Assembly (NCBI RefSeq): GCF_000016185.1
Contig: NC_011420.2
Coordinates: 2,190,501-2,254,500 of the forward strand
Direction of reading: 5' to 3'
From: Rhodospirillum centenum SW
Lineage (GTDB): Bacteria > Pseudomonadota > Alphaproteobacteria > Azospirillales > Azospirillaceae
Length of the DNA: 64,000 nt
The position numbers were made by a program, and so were the translations under genes. Shown here piece by piece: positions 36,047 to 44,793 of this stretch; the first letter of the stretch is position 1, and every line of letters begins with the position of its first letter. A model generated the notes under the pieces. The model saw only the letters and a list, made by a program, of their open reading frames with translations, was not told the DNA's origin and searched no databases.

Positions 36047-37807
36047 ATGCCGAAGATATCGTCCCGCCCCACCGCCCTCGCCCTCCTCCTGCTCGCCCTG
36101 GTCCTGCCGCCCCCCGCCGCGGCGCAGTTCGCCGGCCCCGAGCCCGCGACCACCTGGGTGGACAAGCCGCTGGTCCGGGCCGGGCGGGAGATGGCCGTGG
36201 CGGCGAACCCGCTGGCCTCGGAGGCGGGGCTGGAGATGCTGCGGCGCGGCGGCAGCGCCGTTGACGCGGCCATCGCCGCCCAGCTCGTGCTGGGACTGGT
36301 GGAACCGCAGTCCTCCGGCATCGGCGGCGGCGCCTTCATCGTCGTCGCCCGGCCGGACGGGACGGTCACCACCTTCGACGGACGGGAGACGGCCCCCGCC
36401 GGCACCCGCCCCGACCGTTTCGTCGGGCCGGACGGAAAGCCCATGCCCTTCCTGCGCGCCCTGGACCAGGGCCGCGCGGTCGGCACGCCGGGCGCCGTGG
36501 CGGTGCTGGCGCTGGCGCACGGCCGCTTCGGCCGGCTGCCCTGGAAGGACCTGTTCGATCCCGCCATCCGGCTGGCGGAAGACGGCTTCCCCACGCCCTT
36601 GCGGCTGGCGGAGGTGCTGGAGCGCTGGCGGCCGGCGCTGGAACAGCGCGAGGATCTCCGCCGCGTCTACTACCATGACGGGGCCGCCCCCCTGACGGTG
36701 GGGGAGACGTTCCGCAATCCCGACTATGCCGCCACCCTGCGCCTGCTGGCAGCGGAAGGACCCGCGGCCTTCTACACCGGCCCGCTGGCCGGGCGGATCG
36801 CCGACCGGCTGGCCGCCGCCCGCGGCGCGGACGGCCCCGCCGTCGTGACGCGGGAGGATCTTGCCGGCTACCGCGCGGTGGAACGTGCGGCCGTCTGCGG
36901 GCCCTACCGCGTCTGGACCGTCTGCGGCATGGCCCCGCCTTCGTCCGGCGGGATCGCCGTCCTGCAGATCCTGGGCATGCTGGAGCCCTTCGACCTTGCC
37001 GGGCCGGGGCCGGACGATCCCCGCTCCTGGCACCTGCTGGTGGAGGCGATGCGCCGCGCCTATGCCGACCGCGAGGTCTATCTGGCCGATCCGGACCAGG
37101 TGGCCGTGCCGGTCCGCGGCCTGCTGGACCGCGGCTATCTGGCCGACCGCTCCGCCGGGATCGACCCGGCACGGGCCGCACAGGGCAAGGTGCCCGCCGG
37201 GAACCCGCCCTGGCGCGAGGGCACGCTCTACGCGCCCGAGGTGAACCCGGACGTGCCCGGCACCAGCCATCTGTCCACCGTGGATGCCGACGGCATGGCC
37301 GTGGCCATGACGACGACGGTGGAGTCCGCCTTCGGCTCCGGCCTGATGGTGGGCGGCTTCGTGCTGAACAACCAGCTCACGGACTTCTCCTTCCTGCCGG
37401 AGCGCGACGGCCGGCCGGTGGCGAACGCCCCCGGGCCGGGCAAGCGCCCGCTCTCCTCCATGTCGCCCACGGTGGTGCTGGACGGAAAGGGCCGGCCGGT
37501 GCTGACAGTCGGGTCGCCGGGCGGCAGCGCCATCATCGCCTATGTGGCGCAGGCCGTGGTCGCCATGCTGGACTGGAAGCTGGACCCGCAGGCGGCGCTG
37601 GCGCAGCCGCGCGTGGTCAACCGCAACGGTGCCACCCTGGTGGAGGCCGTGCCGCAGGCCGACGCGCTGGCGGACGGGCTCGCCGCCCTGGGCCACAAGG
37701 TGGAGCGACGGCCGGTGATCAGCGGCCTGCACGCGATCCGGGTGACGCCGGACGGACTGCTGGGCGGGGCCGACCCGCGCCGCGACGGGCTGCCCAAGGG
37801 CGACTGA
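36047..37807 (+). CDS. ggt: Gamma-glutamyltransferase
   Basis: 586-residue periplasmic Ntn hydrolase that cleaves the gamma-glutamyl bond of glutathione and transfers the glutamyl group. Signal peptide ALALLLLALVLPPPAAA with cleavage before QFAG. The large subunit region has EAGLEMLRRGGSAVDAAIAA and GIGGGAFIVV. The autoprocessing and catalytic Thr406 is in VPGTSHLSTVD. The small subunit has LNNQLTDFSF, GKRPLSSMSPTVV and GSPGGSAIIAYV. Start chosen as the ATG directly before the signal peptide; an in-frame ATG about 70 bp upstream would lengthen the n-region. Confidence 0.95.
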   Translation: MPKISSRPTALALLLLALVLPPPAAAQFAGPEPATTWVDKPLVRAGREMAVAANPLASEAGLEMLRRGGSAVDAAIAAQLVLGLVEPQSSGIGGGAFIVVARPDGTVTTFDGRETAPAGTRPDRFVGPDGKPMPFLRALDQGRAVGTPGAVAVLALAHGRFGRLPWKDLFDPAIRLAEDGFPTPLRLAEVLERWRPALEQREDLRRVYYHDGAAPLTVGETFRNPDYAATLRLLAAEGPAAFYTGPLAGRIADRLAAARGADGPAVVTREDLAGYRAVERAAVCGPYRVWTVCGMAPPSSGGIAVLQILGMLEPFDLAGPGPDDPRSWHLLVEAMRRAYADREVYLADPDQVAVPVRGLLDRGYLADRSAGIDPARAAQGKVPAGNPPWREGTLYAPEVNPDVPGTSHLSTVDADGMAVAMTTTVESAFGSGLMVGGFVLNNQLTDFSFLPERDGRPVANAPGPGKRPLSSMSPTVVLDGKGRPVLTVGSPGGSAIIAYVAQAVVAMLDWKLDPQAALAQPRVVNRNGATLVEAVPQADALADGLAALGHKVERRPVISGLHAIRVTPDGLLGGADPRRDGLPKGD

Positions 37808-38042
37808 CCGCGCAGGTCCTGACGGTGACAGGGGCCGCCCGCAGCGCGCGGGGCCGATCCGAGCGGGCGGGTTCTGATGCTTTCAGGGCATGCCTGCCGA
37901 GGCCATGGGCCGCGTCCTTACATCTTTCGCCATCTGGCGCCGCAAATCCGGAGAGAGTATCCCTGTACGAACGGGGTATTCGGTATTCCTTAACCCTGGT
38001 TGTGGTCTGATGGACGGCTGTTGCGGTCGGGGAGACGGGTTC

Positions 38043-39059
38043 ATGGAACCGCTGGAGCTGAACGAGCGGGATTATGCCGTGCTGGAAGAGGCCCTGCTGT
38101 CCTCGGCCCGCGGGCGTGCGTTCCTCCGTCAGCGCGATCACCGCACCCGGCTCGTCTCGCAGGATGCGTGGCGCCAGCTCCTGGCCCAGCTCCGCGAGCA
38201 GGTGGCCCGGCTGGGCGGTGTCACCGGGGTGGAGACCGTCGGCCAGAACCCGCAGATCCGCATCATGCGGGAGGAGCTGAAGCAGCTCTCCAGCTACATC
38301 GAGCAGACCCGGCAGGAGATCGCCCAGCTCCGCCCCATGGATGCCGGCGCCAACCGGATCATGGCGGCGACGAACGAGCTGGACGCCATCGTGACCGCCA
38401 CCGAACGGGCGACCAGCGACATCCTGAACGCCACCGAACGCATCCAGGAACTGCTGGGCCGGCTGCCCGCGTCCGACACCGTCAGCGATATCGAGGCGCA
38501 GACCATCGAGATCATGACGGCGTGCAGCTTCCAGGACATCACCGGACAGCGCACCACCAAGGTCGTCAACACGCTGCGCTACATCGAGCAGCGCGTGAAC
38601 ACGATGATCGAGATCTGGGGCGTGGAGGAGGAGGGAGCCATGCCGGACGGCGGGCTGATCGCCACCCGCCCGGACGACCACCGCCCCGATCGCCACCTGC
38701 TGCACGGCCCCTCGCAGTCCCCGGTCAGCCAGGACAACATCGACGCCCTGTTCGAGGCGCTGGGCGACATCGACAAGCACAAGTCCGACGACGCCGTCAG
38801 CGGCGCGGCTGCCAACGGCCACCTTGCCGCCCATGACGGCGGTCATGACGGTGCCCACGACAGCGGCCACGACGACGGGCACCACATCGACCACCACGCC
38901 CCCGCGGCCGAGGAGAAAGCGGCCCCACCGCCGCCACCTCCCCCGCAGCCGCCGCCTCCCCCGCCGCCCAAGCCCGCGGCCCGGGCCGCAGCACCGGAAC
39001 CGGCCAAGTCCGGCGGCGCCACGGCCACGCAGGCCGACATCGACGCCCTGTTCGGCTGA
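38043..39059 (+). CDS. CheZ-family CheY phosphatase with duplicated CheY-binding tail motif
   Basis: 338-residue protein phosphatase of the CheZ family. A helical core (about 70-195) carries the catalytic signature FQDITGQ; D165 and Q169 align with the E. coli CheZ Asp143/Gln147 pair in FQDLTGQ. E. coli CheZ ends in a CheY-binding peptide SQDQVDDLLDSLGF. Here a similar peptide occurs twice: SQDNIDALFEALG at 229-241 and TQADIDALFG at the C-terminus (329-338). The roughly 88 residues between are His/Asp-rich (HDGGHDGAHDSGHDDGHH), then polyproline. Start chosen at ATG 38043 after GGGGAGACGGG; ATG 38010 is possible. It is followed after 9 bp by the pentapeptide-repeat gene. Confidence 0.86.
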   Translation: MEPLELNERDYAVLEEALLSSARGRAFLRQRDHRTRLVSQDAWRQLLAQLREQVARLGGVTGVETVGQNPQIRIMREELKQLSSYIEQTRQEIAQLRPMDAGANRIMAATNELDAIVTATERATSDILNATERIQELLGRLPASDTVSDIEAQTIEIMTACSFQDITGQRTTKVVNTLRYIEQRVNTMIEIWGVEEEGAMPDGGLIATRPDDHRPDRHLLHGPSQSPVSQDNIDALFEALGDIDKHKSDDAVSGAAANGHLAAHDGGHDGAHDSGHDDGHHIDHHAPAAEEKAAPPPPPPPQPPPPPPPKPAARAAAPEPAKSGGATATQADIDALFG

Positions 39060-39068
39060 GACCGGCCG

Positions 39069-40319
39069 ATGACCGACCAGGAGATCGCCCCCCGCATCCG
39101 GCTCTCCCAGGCGCAGCTCGACCGGGTCTGCGAACGGCACGAGGCGTACCTCGCCGGCCAGGCCGGCGGGACCCGGCTGAACCTTCCGTTCTTCGACCTG
39201 TCGTTCCTGTCCTTCGAGAAGCGCAACCTGACGAGTGCCAACCTCGCCGGGGCGCTGCTGCGCGGCGCCCGGCTGGGCGGCGCCACCCTGGACTACGCCG
39301 ACCTGTTCGGCAGCGACCTGCGCGAGGCCGACCTGACCGGCGCCCAGCTCCGCCGCACCGACCTGCGCGCCGCGAACCTGACCGCGGCGGTGCTGCGCGG
39401 GGCCGTCATGGTGGAGTGCGACCTGCGCGACGGCAGCCTGGCCGGCGCCGGGCGGTCGGACTTCAAGCTGCTGGGGCTGGCCCCGGGGCCGGTGGACATG
39501 ACCGCGACGGTGATGGCCGGAGCCGACCTGACCCGCGCGCGGCTCTCGGGCTCGCTGGCCATGCGGGCGGACTTCAGCGGCGCCGTGATGGTGGAGACGC
39601 GGCTGGTGCATTCCGACCTGCGCGACGCCCGGCTGGTCGGCGCGAACCTGAAGGGGGCCGAGTTCGCGGGGGCGGACCTGCGCGGCGCTGACCTGACCGG
39701 CGCCCGGATCGACGCCGGCGCGCTGGAGGCCGCCATCCTGGGAGCGCAGGACACCGGGCGGCTGAACGAGCGGCCGGCGCTGGCGGAGGAGCTGGGCGAC
39801 GACGTCGCCCCGCCACTGGTGCAGCCCTCCACGGCGGACCTTCAGGCGATGCTGATCGAGCATGCCGCCTGGGTGGCTTCGGCCGGGCGCGAGGGGCGTC
39901 AGCTCGATGCCAGCGGCCTGGATCTCTCCGGCCTCAACCTCGCCGGCCGGGTGCTGACCCTGATGCAGGGGGCGGGCACCTGTCTGCGCGGGGCCGATCT
40001 CAGCGGGGCGCAGCTCCAGGCGGCCAGCCTCACCGGGGCCGATCTGCGCTCGGCCCGGCTGCGGCAGGCGGACCTGCGCGGGGCGACGCTGGACCGTGCC
40101 AACCTGATCGACACGGACCTGGAACGGGCCGACATGGGGCCGCTGGTGACCCAGCGCGGCCACAGCCTCCGCACCTCCCTGGTGCGGGCGCGGCTGGCCG
40201 GGGCGGCGCTGCGCAACACCCGGCTCTGCGGCGCGGACCTGACCTCGGCCGACCTGACCGGGGCCGACCGCACCGGCGCCGACCTGCACGAAGCGATCCT
40301 GGACGGCATCCGCGGCTGA
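39069..40319 (+). CDS. Pentapeptide-repeat protein
   Basis: 416-residue cytoplasmic protein with two right-handed quadrilateral beta-helix blocks of A(D/N)LxG pentapeptides, at about residues 48-220 and 290-415, split by a roughly 65-residue helical insert (QPSTADLQAMLIEHAAWVAS). An N-terminal helix (RIRLSQAQLDRVCERHEAYL) precedes the repeats. No toxin, kinase or membrane domain is seen. The 9-bp gap to the CheZ-like gene implies one operon. Function unknown. Confidence 0.88.
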   Translation: MTDQEIAPRIRLSQAQLDRVCERHEAYLAGQAGGTRLNLPFFDLSFLSFEKRNLTSANLAGALLRGARLGGATLDYADLFGSDLREADLTGAQLRRTDLRAANLTAAVLRGAVMVECDLRDGSLAGAGRSDFKLLGLAPGPVDMTATVMAGADLTRARLSGSLAMRADFSGAVMVETRLVHSDLRDARLVGANLKGAEFAGADLRGADLTGARIDAGALEAAILGAQDTGRLNERPALAEELGDDVAPPLVQPSTADLQAMLIEHAAWVASAGREGRQLDASGLDLSGLNLAGRVLTLMQGAGTCLRGADLSGAQLQAASLTGADLRSARLRQADLRGATLDRANLIDTDLERADMGPLVTQRGHSLRTSLVRARLAGAALRNTRLCGADLTSADLTGADRTGADLHEAILDGIRG

Positions 40320-40340
40320 ATGCCCGCCCGACCGCCGCCG

Positions 40341-41069
40341 CTACGCTGCGGCAGGGGCGGCATCGGACCCGTGTGTTCCGGCCAGGGGGCCGGCCGGCGT
40401 CCGTCCCGCCGCGGCCTGGACCAGCGCCCGGAACAGCCGTTGCTGGCCCCGGTCGGTGAGCAGGAACTCCGGATGCCACTGGACGCCCAGCAGGAACGGC
40501 CGCGCCGGCACCTCCACCGCCTGCACGATGCCGTGGATGTCGCGCGCGGCGATCCGGACCCCCTGCCCCGGCCGGTCCACCGACTGGTGGTGCAGGGCGT
40601 TCACCCGGCATTCCCCCTGCCGCAGCAGCCGGCGCAGCAGGCTGCAGGGATCGACGCAGACGACCTTGCGCGGCAGCACCGTGCGCAGGCGCGGCGCCTC
40701 GACATAGATCTTGTGGATGTCGGTGTGGAGCGTACCGCCGCGGTGGACGTTGATCATCTGGGCGCCGCGGCAGATACCCAGGACCGGGCGGCCGCACCGC
40801 TCGGCCCAGTCCAGCGCCGCCAGTTCCAGCGCGTCGCGGTCGGGGTCGATCCTCACCGTCGGCTCGAGCAGGGAGCCGTAGCGGATGGGCTCGATGTCGT
40901 CGCCGCCGCCGATCACCAGCCCGTCCAGCCGGTCGAAGCGGCAGGCCGTGTCCGGCGTCAGCCGCACCGCCCGCGCCCCCGCCCGGACCAGGGCGAGACG
41001 GTTGAACAGCCAGGGCGTCAGGCTGCGCCGCGCCGACGCGGTGACGCCGATCAGGGGACGGCGGGCCAT
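40341..41069 (-). CDS. Class I glutamine amidotransferase-like hydrolase (peptidase C26/PuuD type)
   Basis: 242-residue protein of the gamma-glutamyl-GABA hydrolase family. N-terminal PLIGVTASARRS, DGLVIGGGDDIEP, nucleophile elbow LGICRGAQMINV (Cys), NALHHQSVD and GVQWHPEFL (His and Glu of the triad). PuuD-type enzymes release glutamate from gamma-glutamyl amines. The gene starts 8 bp after the amidoligase stop on the same strand, so it probably trims or supplies substrate to that ligase. Start MARRPLIG is chosen as the conserved N-terminus. Confidence 0.87.
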   Translation of the reverse strand: MARRPLIGVTASARRSLTPWLFNRLALVRAGARAVRLTPDTACRFDRLDGLVIGGGDDIEPIRYGSLLEPTVRIDPDRDALELAALDWAERCGRPVLGICRGAQMINVHRGGTLHTDIHKIYVEAPRLRTVLPRKVVCVDPCSLLRRLLRQGECRVNALHHQSVDRPGQGVRIAARDIHGIVQAVEVPARPFLLGVQWHPEFLLTDRGQQRLFRALVQAAAGRTPAGPLAGTHGSDAAPAAA

Positions 41070-41077
41070 GCGTCGCC

Positions 41078-42088
41078 TCAGCCCGGCGCCAGCCAGCGGC
41101 CGACCACCCGCGGCCAGTCGGCCAGCGCCCGTTCCCGCCGGCAGTCCTGCCACAGGGCCCCCAGTTCGTTCAGAGCCCAGCGGTCGCTGGCCAGCCGTTC
41201 CACCTGCACCCAGCGGTTCCAGTCCGGCACGATGGACCAGTCCGGCTGCCCCACCCGGCTGTCGGGCAGGCGCCAGTGCCAGGTGGGCCTGGTCTTCACA
41301 AGCGGATCGCGGCCGCACCCGTCCAGCGCGTCCGGCACCAGACAGGCCAGCAGCGGGAAAAGATCAAGCTCGCGGTTGCGGGTCGGGTTCAGGCGGACAT
41401 AGTCGCGGGCGAACCCCTCCAGATCCGGCCGGTAGGCCGGGTCCACGACCAGCGCCGCATACTCCTCGGGGAAGCGGTGGACGAAGGGGGCCACCCGGCG
41501 GGCGATGTCGATGCCCATGTCCTCCCGCAGCCAGGGGGAGAGCAGCAGGTAGGCCTTCATCACGTCGATGATCGGGTCCGCCTCCGGCCGCGCCAGCTCG
41601 GGATTGAAATGCAGGCCGAAGGCGTAGAACAGCCGGCCCTCGGTGCCCATGGCACCGTGCCGGCGCAGCCCCTCGACCAGGGCGTCCAGGGCAGCGATCT
41701 CGTCCACCGGCACGGGCGGACAGGAGATCTCATAGGGCATCACCAGACTGCCGACATCGCCGACGGCGGCGCGGAGCCGCTCCTCCAGGGGGCCGGGCTT
41801 CTCCGCCCTGTCGCCGTCGGGACCTTCCGGATGCGCGGCCAGCATGTCCAGCTCGACCGTGAAGGCACCGTAGAGCGTCCCCTCGATGCGGAAGCTGTGT
41901 TCGTCCTGCGCGCGCACGGTGCCGCCGAAGATGTAGCGCACCAGACGGGCGGTCTCGGACGGCGCCAGGCCCGCATATTCGATCTCGACGCCGACGCGGC
42001 GGCGGCGGCCGTCCGTGCGGTCGGGTTCGGGGGGAAGCAGCGGGTCGAAATGGGTCACGGCGGAAACGGCCTTCGTCGGGACTGTCAT
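41078..42088 (-). CDS. Amidoligase family protein (glutamine-synthetase-like fold)
   Basis: 336-residue predicted COOH-NH2 ligase of the amidoligase family described computationally in 2009 by Iyer, Aravind and co-workers. Family-like motifs: RRVGVEIEYAGL (acidic metal ligands), FTVELDMLA, VMPYEISCPPVP, AFGLHFNPE (catalytic His/Asn), and RNRELDLFPLLA (late Arg/Glu motif). Such proteins are predicted to form amide or isopeptide bonds using ATP. The paired class I glutamine amidotransferase matches the reported genomic association. Substrate unknown; probably cytoplasmic. Confidence 0.82.
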   Translation of the reverse strand: MTVPTKAVSAVTHFDPLLPPEPDRTDGRRRRVGVEIEYAGLAPSETARLVRYIFGGTVRAQDEHSFRIEGTLYGAFTVELDMLAAHPEGPDGDRAEKPGPLEERLRAAVGDVGSLVMPYEISCPPVPVDEIAALDALVEGLRRHGAMGTEGRLFYAFGLHFNPELARPEADPIIDVMKAYLLLSPWLREDMGIDIARRVAPFVHRFPEEYAALVVDPAYRPDLEGFARDYVRLNPTRNRELDLFPLLACLVPDALDGCGRDPLVKTRPTWHWRLPDSRVGQPDWSIVPDWNRWVQVERLASDRWALNELGALWQDCRRERALADWPRVVGRWLAPG

Positions 42089-42121
42089 GGGAATCCGGGG
42101 GGAGCATCCCCGGTGTAACGC

Positions 42122-42757
42122 TCAGATCCGGGAAAGGAGCCAGTCGCGGACCTCGCGGTGGACCCGGTCGCCCACCTCGTCCAGCCCGTGGCGGGCACCG
42201 CTGAACAGCACCATGCGCTTGGGGTCCCGGGCCAGCCGGTGGACATGTTCCGTGCTCTCGCAGGGCAGGACCTCGTCATCCTTGCCGTGGATCAGCAGCA
42301 GGGCGGCGCGCGGCCCCAGCGTCGCGGCCGGTCCGGCGCCGTACCCCTGGGTCGCCAGCGTGGCGACGGCCGTGACCGCGGGCACCTTGGCCGCCGCCTG
42401 GATGACGACGGCGCCGCCGAAGGAATGGCCGACCAGCCCGAACCGGCGGACGCCCTGGGTCTCCAGGTACTGCAGGCCGGCCAGCACGTCGAAGACGCTC
42501 TCGGCCAGGTCGGTGGGATGGCGGTAGCGCACCCGCAGGGAGGCGATGTCCTCGCCCGCCAGTTCCTCGGCCAGCCGGGGGAACAGGTCCCGGGCCGGGC
42601 TGTCCCAGCCGCCGCCGACGCCGCCGGCCCAGACGACACCCCGCTCCGCCCCCGGTGCCGCATGGACACGGCAGCGGATCTCGCCCCGTTCGGTCGCCAG
42701 CGTCACCGGCTGGTATCCGCCCAGCAGGAATGTGTCGTCCTGGGTACCGTCGGCCAT
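42122..42757 (-). CDS. Alpha/beta hydrolase (dienelactone-hydrolase-like)
   Basis: 211-residue single-domain alpha/beta hydrolase. Nucleophile elbow GLVGHSFGGAVV (Ser), acid in LIHGKDDEVLP (Asp) and His in SGARHGLDEV. Resembles small esterase or dienelactone hydrolase-type proteins. It lies 33 bp upstream of the amidoligase gene in the same direction and could be part of that unit. Substrate unknown. Confidence 0.86.
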   Translation of the reverse strand: MADGTQDDTFLLGGYQPVTLATERGEIRCRVHAAPGAERGVVWAGGVGGGWDSPARDLFPRLAEELAGEDIASLRVRYRHPTDLAESVFDVLAGLQYLETQGVRRFGLVGHSFGGAVVIQAAAKVPAVTAVATLATQGYGAGPAATLGPRAALLLIHGKDDEVLPCESTEHVHRLARDPKRMVLFSGARHGLDEVGDRVHREVRDWLLSRI

Positions 42758-42912
42758 GCCATCCCCGTCTGCTGCCGCCCCCTTCCGCTGGAAGAGAACG
42801 GCCGTCCCCCCTCCTGCAACGGAAGGCGGACCCCAGGGTTCCGGCGGGAACGCCCACCTGCCGGCCCGCCTCCGGGGAAGGCAGGCCGGCTCCCTGGCGG
42901 CGACCGGACAGG

Positions 42913-43341
42913 TCAGGTCCGGATGCGACCGTCGATCCGCGCCTCCGCCGGGGCGGTGACGAACCAGCCGAAATAGGCGGCCGGTGCCGCCAGCAGGGCG
43001 TGCAGCCAGATGTCGTGACCGTAGATGGGAATGAGGCCGAAGGTCGTGTTCAGCACCGGGAACAGGCCCATCACGACCAGGAGGCCGTAGACGACGGCGA
43101 CGCTCCGGGCATAGGCGCGGGAGGCACCCCAGCCGCGCGATGCCGACAGGCCCCAGATGCCGAAGGCGAGGTGGACCAGATTATGGACCCAGTTCACCGG
43201 GAACAGGCCCAGCAGGTAGCCGTAGCCACCGTCGATGGCGAGGGCGCTGCCGTTCACCGGCGGCGCCAGCAGTGCGGGAATGAAGCCCAGGATGCCGGCC
43301 CCGGTGAACAGCAGGCCCCAGACGAGGGCGAATGTCCGCAT
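42913..43341 (-). CDS. DUF4383-type four-helix membrane protein
   Basis: 142-residue integral membrane protein with four predicted helices (about 5-25, 48-66, 80-98, 112-130). Typical DUF4383 sequences are LLGLFPVNWVHNLVHLAFGI and NTTFGLIPIYGHDIWLHALL. Function unknown; often stress-associated. The downstream gap to the hydrolase gene is 155 bp with nothing recognisable. Confidence 0.83.
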   Translation of the reverse strand: MRTFALVWGLLFTGAGILGFIPALLAPPVNGSALAIDGGYGYLLGLFPVNWVHNLVHLAFGIWGLSASRGWGASRAYARSVAVVYGLLVVMGLFPVLNTTFGLIPIYGHDIWLHALLAAPAAYFGWFVTAPAEARIDGRIRT

Positions 43342-43464
43342 GGATCATCTCCGGAAGAGAACGGGTGGTCCCGTCTCAACCGGCACGCCCGACGGCCGTT
43401 GCACCGCAATCGACCGGCCGGCCGGGAAAAGCGGCCGACGCGGAGGTTCTGGCCGTGCGGACCG

Positions 43465-44379
43465 TCAGGCGGCGCGGCGCAGGTCGGCCTTGGCCCGCTT
43501 GGACGCCATGGGCAGGATCGGGGCGGCCGAGGCCTCGGCGGCGCCACGGACCCGGCGGGCGACCTTCTTGTAGGCCCCGCTCTCGATCTGGCGGATGCGC
43601 TCCTTGCTGACGCCGTACTGCTGCGCCAGCGTCTCCAGCGTCACCGGCTGGTCGGTCAGGTTGCGGCTGACGAAGATGTGGCGCTCCCGGTCGCCCAGGG
43701 CTCCCAGCGCATCGACCATCAGGGCCTTGCGGACCGCCAGCTCGCTCTTCTCGGCAAGGCGGACCTCCACCGTCTCCGTCTCGTCGGCCAGCAGGTCCAG
43801 CGCCTCGTGGTCGCCGTCCTCTCCCACCGGCACGTTCAGCGACGTCACCGGGGTGGCGAAACGGTGCTCCATCTCCCGCACCTCATCGACGGAGGCGCCC
43901 AGCTCGTCGGCGACACGATCCGCCTCCTCGTCGCTCATGATGCGGTCCTGGATGCCCAGCCGGCGCTGCGTCTGGCGGAGATTGAAGAACAGGCGCTTCA
44001 GCGCGGCCGTGTTGCCGCCCTTCAGCATGGACCAGTTGTGCAGCACGTAGGTCTGCACCTCCGCCCGGATCCACCACAGCGCATAGGTCGCCAGACGGAA
44101 ACCGCGGTCGGGGTCGAAGCGCTGCACGGCCTTCACCAGGCCGATGTTCGCCTCCGAGATCAGATCGCCCATGGGCAGGCCCGAACGGGCGTATTTGGAG
44201 GCGATCTTCACCGCCAGCCGCATATGGCTGCGCACCAGCCGGTCGAACGCCTTCCGGTCCTGACGCTCCGCCCAGGCCCGCGCCAACATCTGCTCCTCCG
44301 CCGGGTCCAGCATGGGATGGCGGTTGGCCTGGGCCGTGTAGGCACGCAGCACATCGATGGATTCGGAAAAGACTGACAT
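43465..44379 (-). CDS. rpoH: RNA polymerase sigma-32 (RpoH-type) factor
   Basis: 304-residue alternative sigma factor. Region 2: LVRSHMRLAVKIASKYARSG, LISEANIGLVKAVQRFDPDR and RLATYALWWIRAEVQTYVL. The RpoH box is SMLKGGNTAALKRLFFNLRQ (Q/R-box variant of the E. coli sigma-32 type). Region 4: VTLETLAQQYGVSKERIRQI. A basic C-tail follows. The GGAGG RBS lies 9 nt before ATG 44379, which favours it over the ATG at 44388. Alphaproteobacteria often carry several rpoH genes; this could be RpoH1 or RpoH2, and catalase and ohr nearby fit an oxidative-stress role. Confidence 0.92.
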   Translation of the reverse strand: MSVFSESIDVLRAYTAQANRHPMLDPAEEQMLARAWAERQDRKAFDRLVRSHMRLAVKIASKYARSGLPMGDLISEANIGLVKAVQRFDPDRGFRLATYALWWIRAEVQTYVLHNWSMLKGGNTAALKRLFFNLRQTQRRLGIQDRIMSDEEADRVADELGASVDEVREMEHRFATPVTSLNVPVGEDGDHEALDLLADETETVEVRLAEKSELAVRKALMVDALGALGDRERHIFVSRNLTDQPVTLETLAQQYGVSKERIRQIESGAYKKVARRVRGAAEASAAPILPMASKRAKADLRRAA

Positions 44380-44793
44380 CAGCAACATCCTCCAGACGCA
44401 GAGGCACCATGGCACAGGGCCGGCCTGTGCGGGGGCACTCCCGCCCCCGCGCCCGGCCTTGCCGGGCACGCCCTGTCGGTCCGCCGTCCTTTCTTGGAAC
44501 GGTTCTAAGATAAGCCCGCCGCCACCGATCCGCAAGCCCCGAGATAACTTGCAAACAAGATTATCGTGCGCAGGGATTTCCGCCTCCCTGCGCACGCCCG
44601 ATCGTCCCGCCCTGTCTCCCTGGATGCCGTGTCCAGGCGCACCTGCCTTCGGGGTCCGTCTCGCCAGGGGTCCTTTCAGGGCATGTCCTCGGGAACGTGA
44701 GGGTCAACAGCGGACCCGCGCCCCTGTTCCCCACCCGCCTTACCCGCCGCCAGGGCAGGAAGACCGGAGCGGCCGGCGCGGGCCGGGCCGGCG
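44380..44793. other. rpoH leader and promoter interval
   Basis: 414 bp between the pseudo-receiver gene and rpoH. It holds the rpoH sigma-70-type promoter (44507-44535), a leader of about 120 nt, and AT-rich sequence around 44540-44575 that could bind regulators. I see no gene in it. Confidence 0.6.
44507..44535 (-). promoter_or_regulatory. Sigma-70-type promoter of rpoH
   Basis: Minus strand -35 TTGCGG (44530-44535), 17-bp spacer, -10 TATCTT (44507-44512). It is about 130 bp upstream of the rpoH ATG. Confidence 0.55.

Noticed and set aside
38913-38987. Polyproline region as a possible frameshift or assembly error
   Set aside because: The frame continues to a sensible C-terminal CheY-binding-like motif, so it is a real linker.
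37719-40289. Minus-strand open frame of about 856 codons opposite the cheZ-like and pentapeptide genes
   Set aside because: Repetitive Gln/Val/Gly-rich product with no domain. It mirrors the pentapeptide repeats and crosses an intergenic region.
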